40,896 nt of DNA from positions 1 to 40,896 of the forward strand of contig JAVVQG010000019.1 of assembly GCA_036655355.1 (NCBI GenBank), in the 5' to 3' direction. The position numbers were made by a program, and so were the translations under genes. The notes under the pieces were generated by a model. That model was given only the letters and a program-made list of their open reading frames with translations. It was not told the origin of the DNA and made no database searches. The first letter of the stretch is position 1, and every line of letters starts with the position of its first letter. The DNA comes from JAUNSR01 sp036655355. Lineage in GTDB: Bacteria > Bacteroidota > Bacteroidia > Bacteroidales > JAUNSR01. Positions 40,812 to 40,896 of the stretch are shown piece by piece.

Positions 40812-40896
40812 CTTCAGAGTACTGAAGAAGACGCTTCAGTACTCTGAAGAAGACGCTTCAGTACTCTGAAGAAGGCGCTTCAGTGCTCTGAAGAAG
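40812..40896. repeat. 22-bp hairpin repeat array, cut by the window end
   Basis: At least four 22-bp units start at 40815, 40837, 40859 and 40881, the last cut by the window edge. Each contains the imperfect palindrome CTTCAG-TACT-CTGAAG followed by AAGACG or AAGGCG. The first unit has the inner order switched (GAGTACTG). The period is not a multiple of three, so it is not coding. It lies 40 bp upstream of the HU-like gene and continues beyond the window. Confidence 0.8.

Noticed and set aside
40812..40896. Hairpin array considered as a CRISPR
   Set aside because: There are no unique spacers; the whole 22-bp unit repeats without interruption.

Overview
The window comes from a bacterium of the phylum Bacteroidota, most likely order Bacteroidales. 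The evidence is the set of families present: a DUF5689 lipoprotein beside a TonB-dependent receptor, DUF4835, DUF6132, a P40/P41-type OmpA porin with a Cys/Pro hinge, an HU-like protein with a winged helix, and an anaerobic sulfatase maturase. Shine-Dalgarno sequences are generally absent, and there is one textbook Bacteroidota promoter (TTG, 20 bp, TATATTTG). Genus cannot be fixed from the sequence alone; the porin and general layout fit the Parabacteroides/Porphyromonas side of the order.

Layout. 1-5100 (+, with one - gene) holds small accessory and stress genes: a DUF6132 membrane protein, thioredoxin, a YceI-like protein, a DUF2231 membrane protein, a cation diffusion facilitator, an unknown 286-residue protein and a lipoprotein. 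5190-8980 (-) is a TonB receptor followed by a DUF5689 lipoprotein, separated by a tandemly duplicated 96-bp element. 9240-12960 (+) is a three-gene cell-wall peptide operon: SH3-NlpC/P60 endopeptidase, Tat-exported dipeptide epimerase, and transglutaminase-like lipoprotein. 12910-21360 (-) holds sulfatase maturase, RidA, RlmB, then a compact housekeeping block dnaN, DnaQ-like exonuclease, coaBC, DUF4835, recN. 21470-28750 (-) is the menaquinone cluster menF-menD-menB-menC-menE, preceded by a Na+/H+ antiporter. 28970-35440 (-) holds aspA and the block M23-like protein, dxr, rseP, rRNA methyltransferase. 35700-40900 holds the OmpA porin, rfbC, a NeuB-like protein, a region of small hairpins and a short transcription unit, a coiled-coil protein, a DUF2147 protein, an HU-like regulator and a 22-bp hairpin repeat array that runs off the end.

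How the genes work together. Menaquinone synthesis and aspartate ammonia-lyase (which makes fumarate) fit anaerobic fumarate respiration. dxr supplies isoprenoid precursors, which menaquinone also needs. The NlpC/P60 and epimerase pair would release and epimerise L-Ala-D-Glu from wall peptides. The porin, TonB receptor, RseP and M23-like protein serve the envelope.

The most unusual signals are: (1) a structured intercistronic element found as two tandem copies (6005-6196) and one diverged copy (26257-26351), whose outer stem shows two compensatory base-pair changes and whose 3' end is an ATG-AAA; (2) a short unit at 38798-38901 with a perfect promoter, a 20-codon ORF and a GTGA-capped terminator; (3) coaBC broken exactly at a run of 11 A; (4) a NeuB-family protein that has lost both metal-binding histidines; (5) the terminal hairpin repeat array; and (6) a terminator inside the menaquinone cluster. 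All are sequence readings only; no database search was run.
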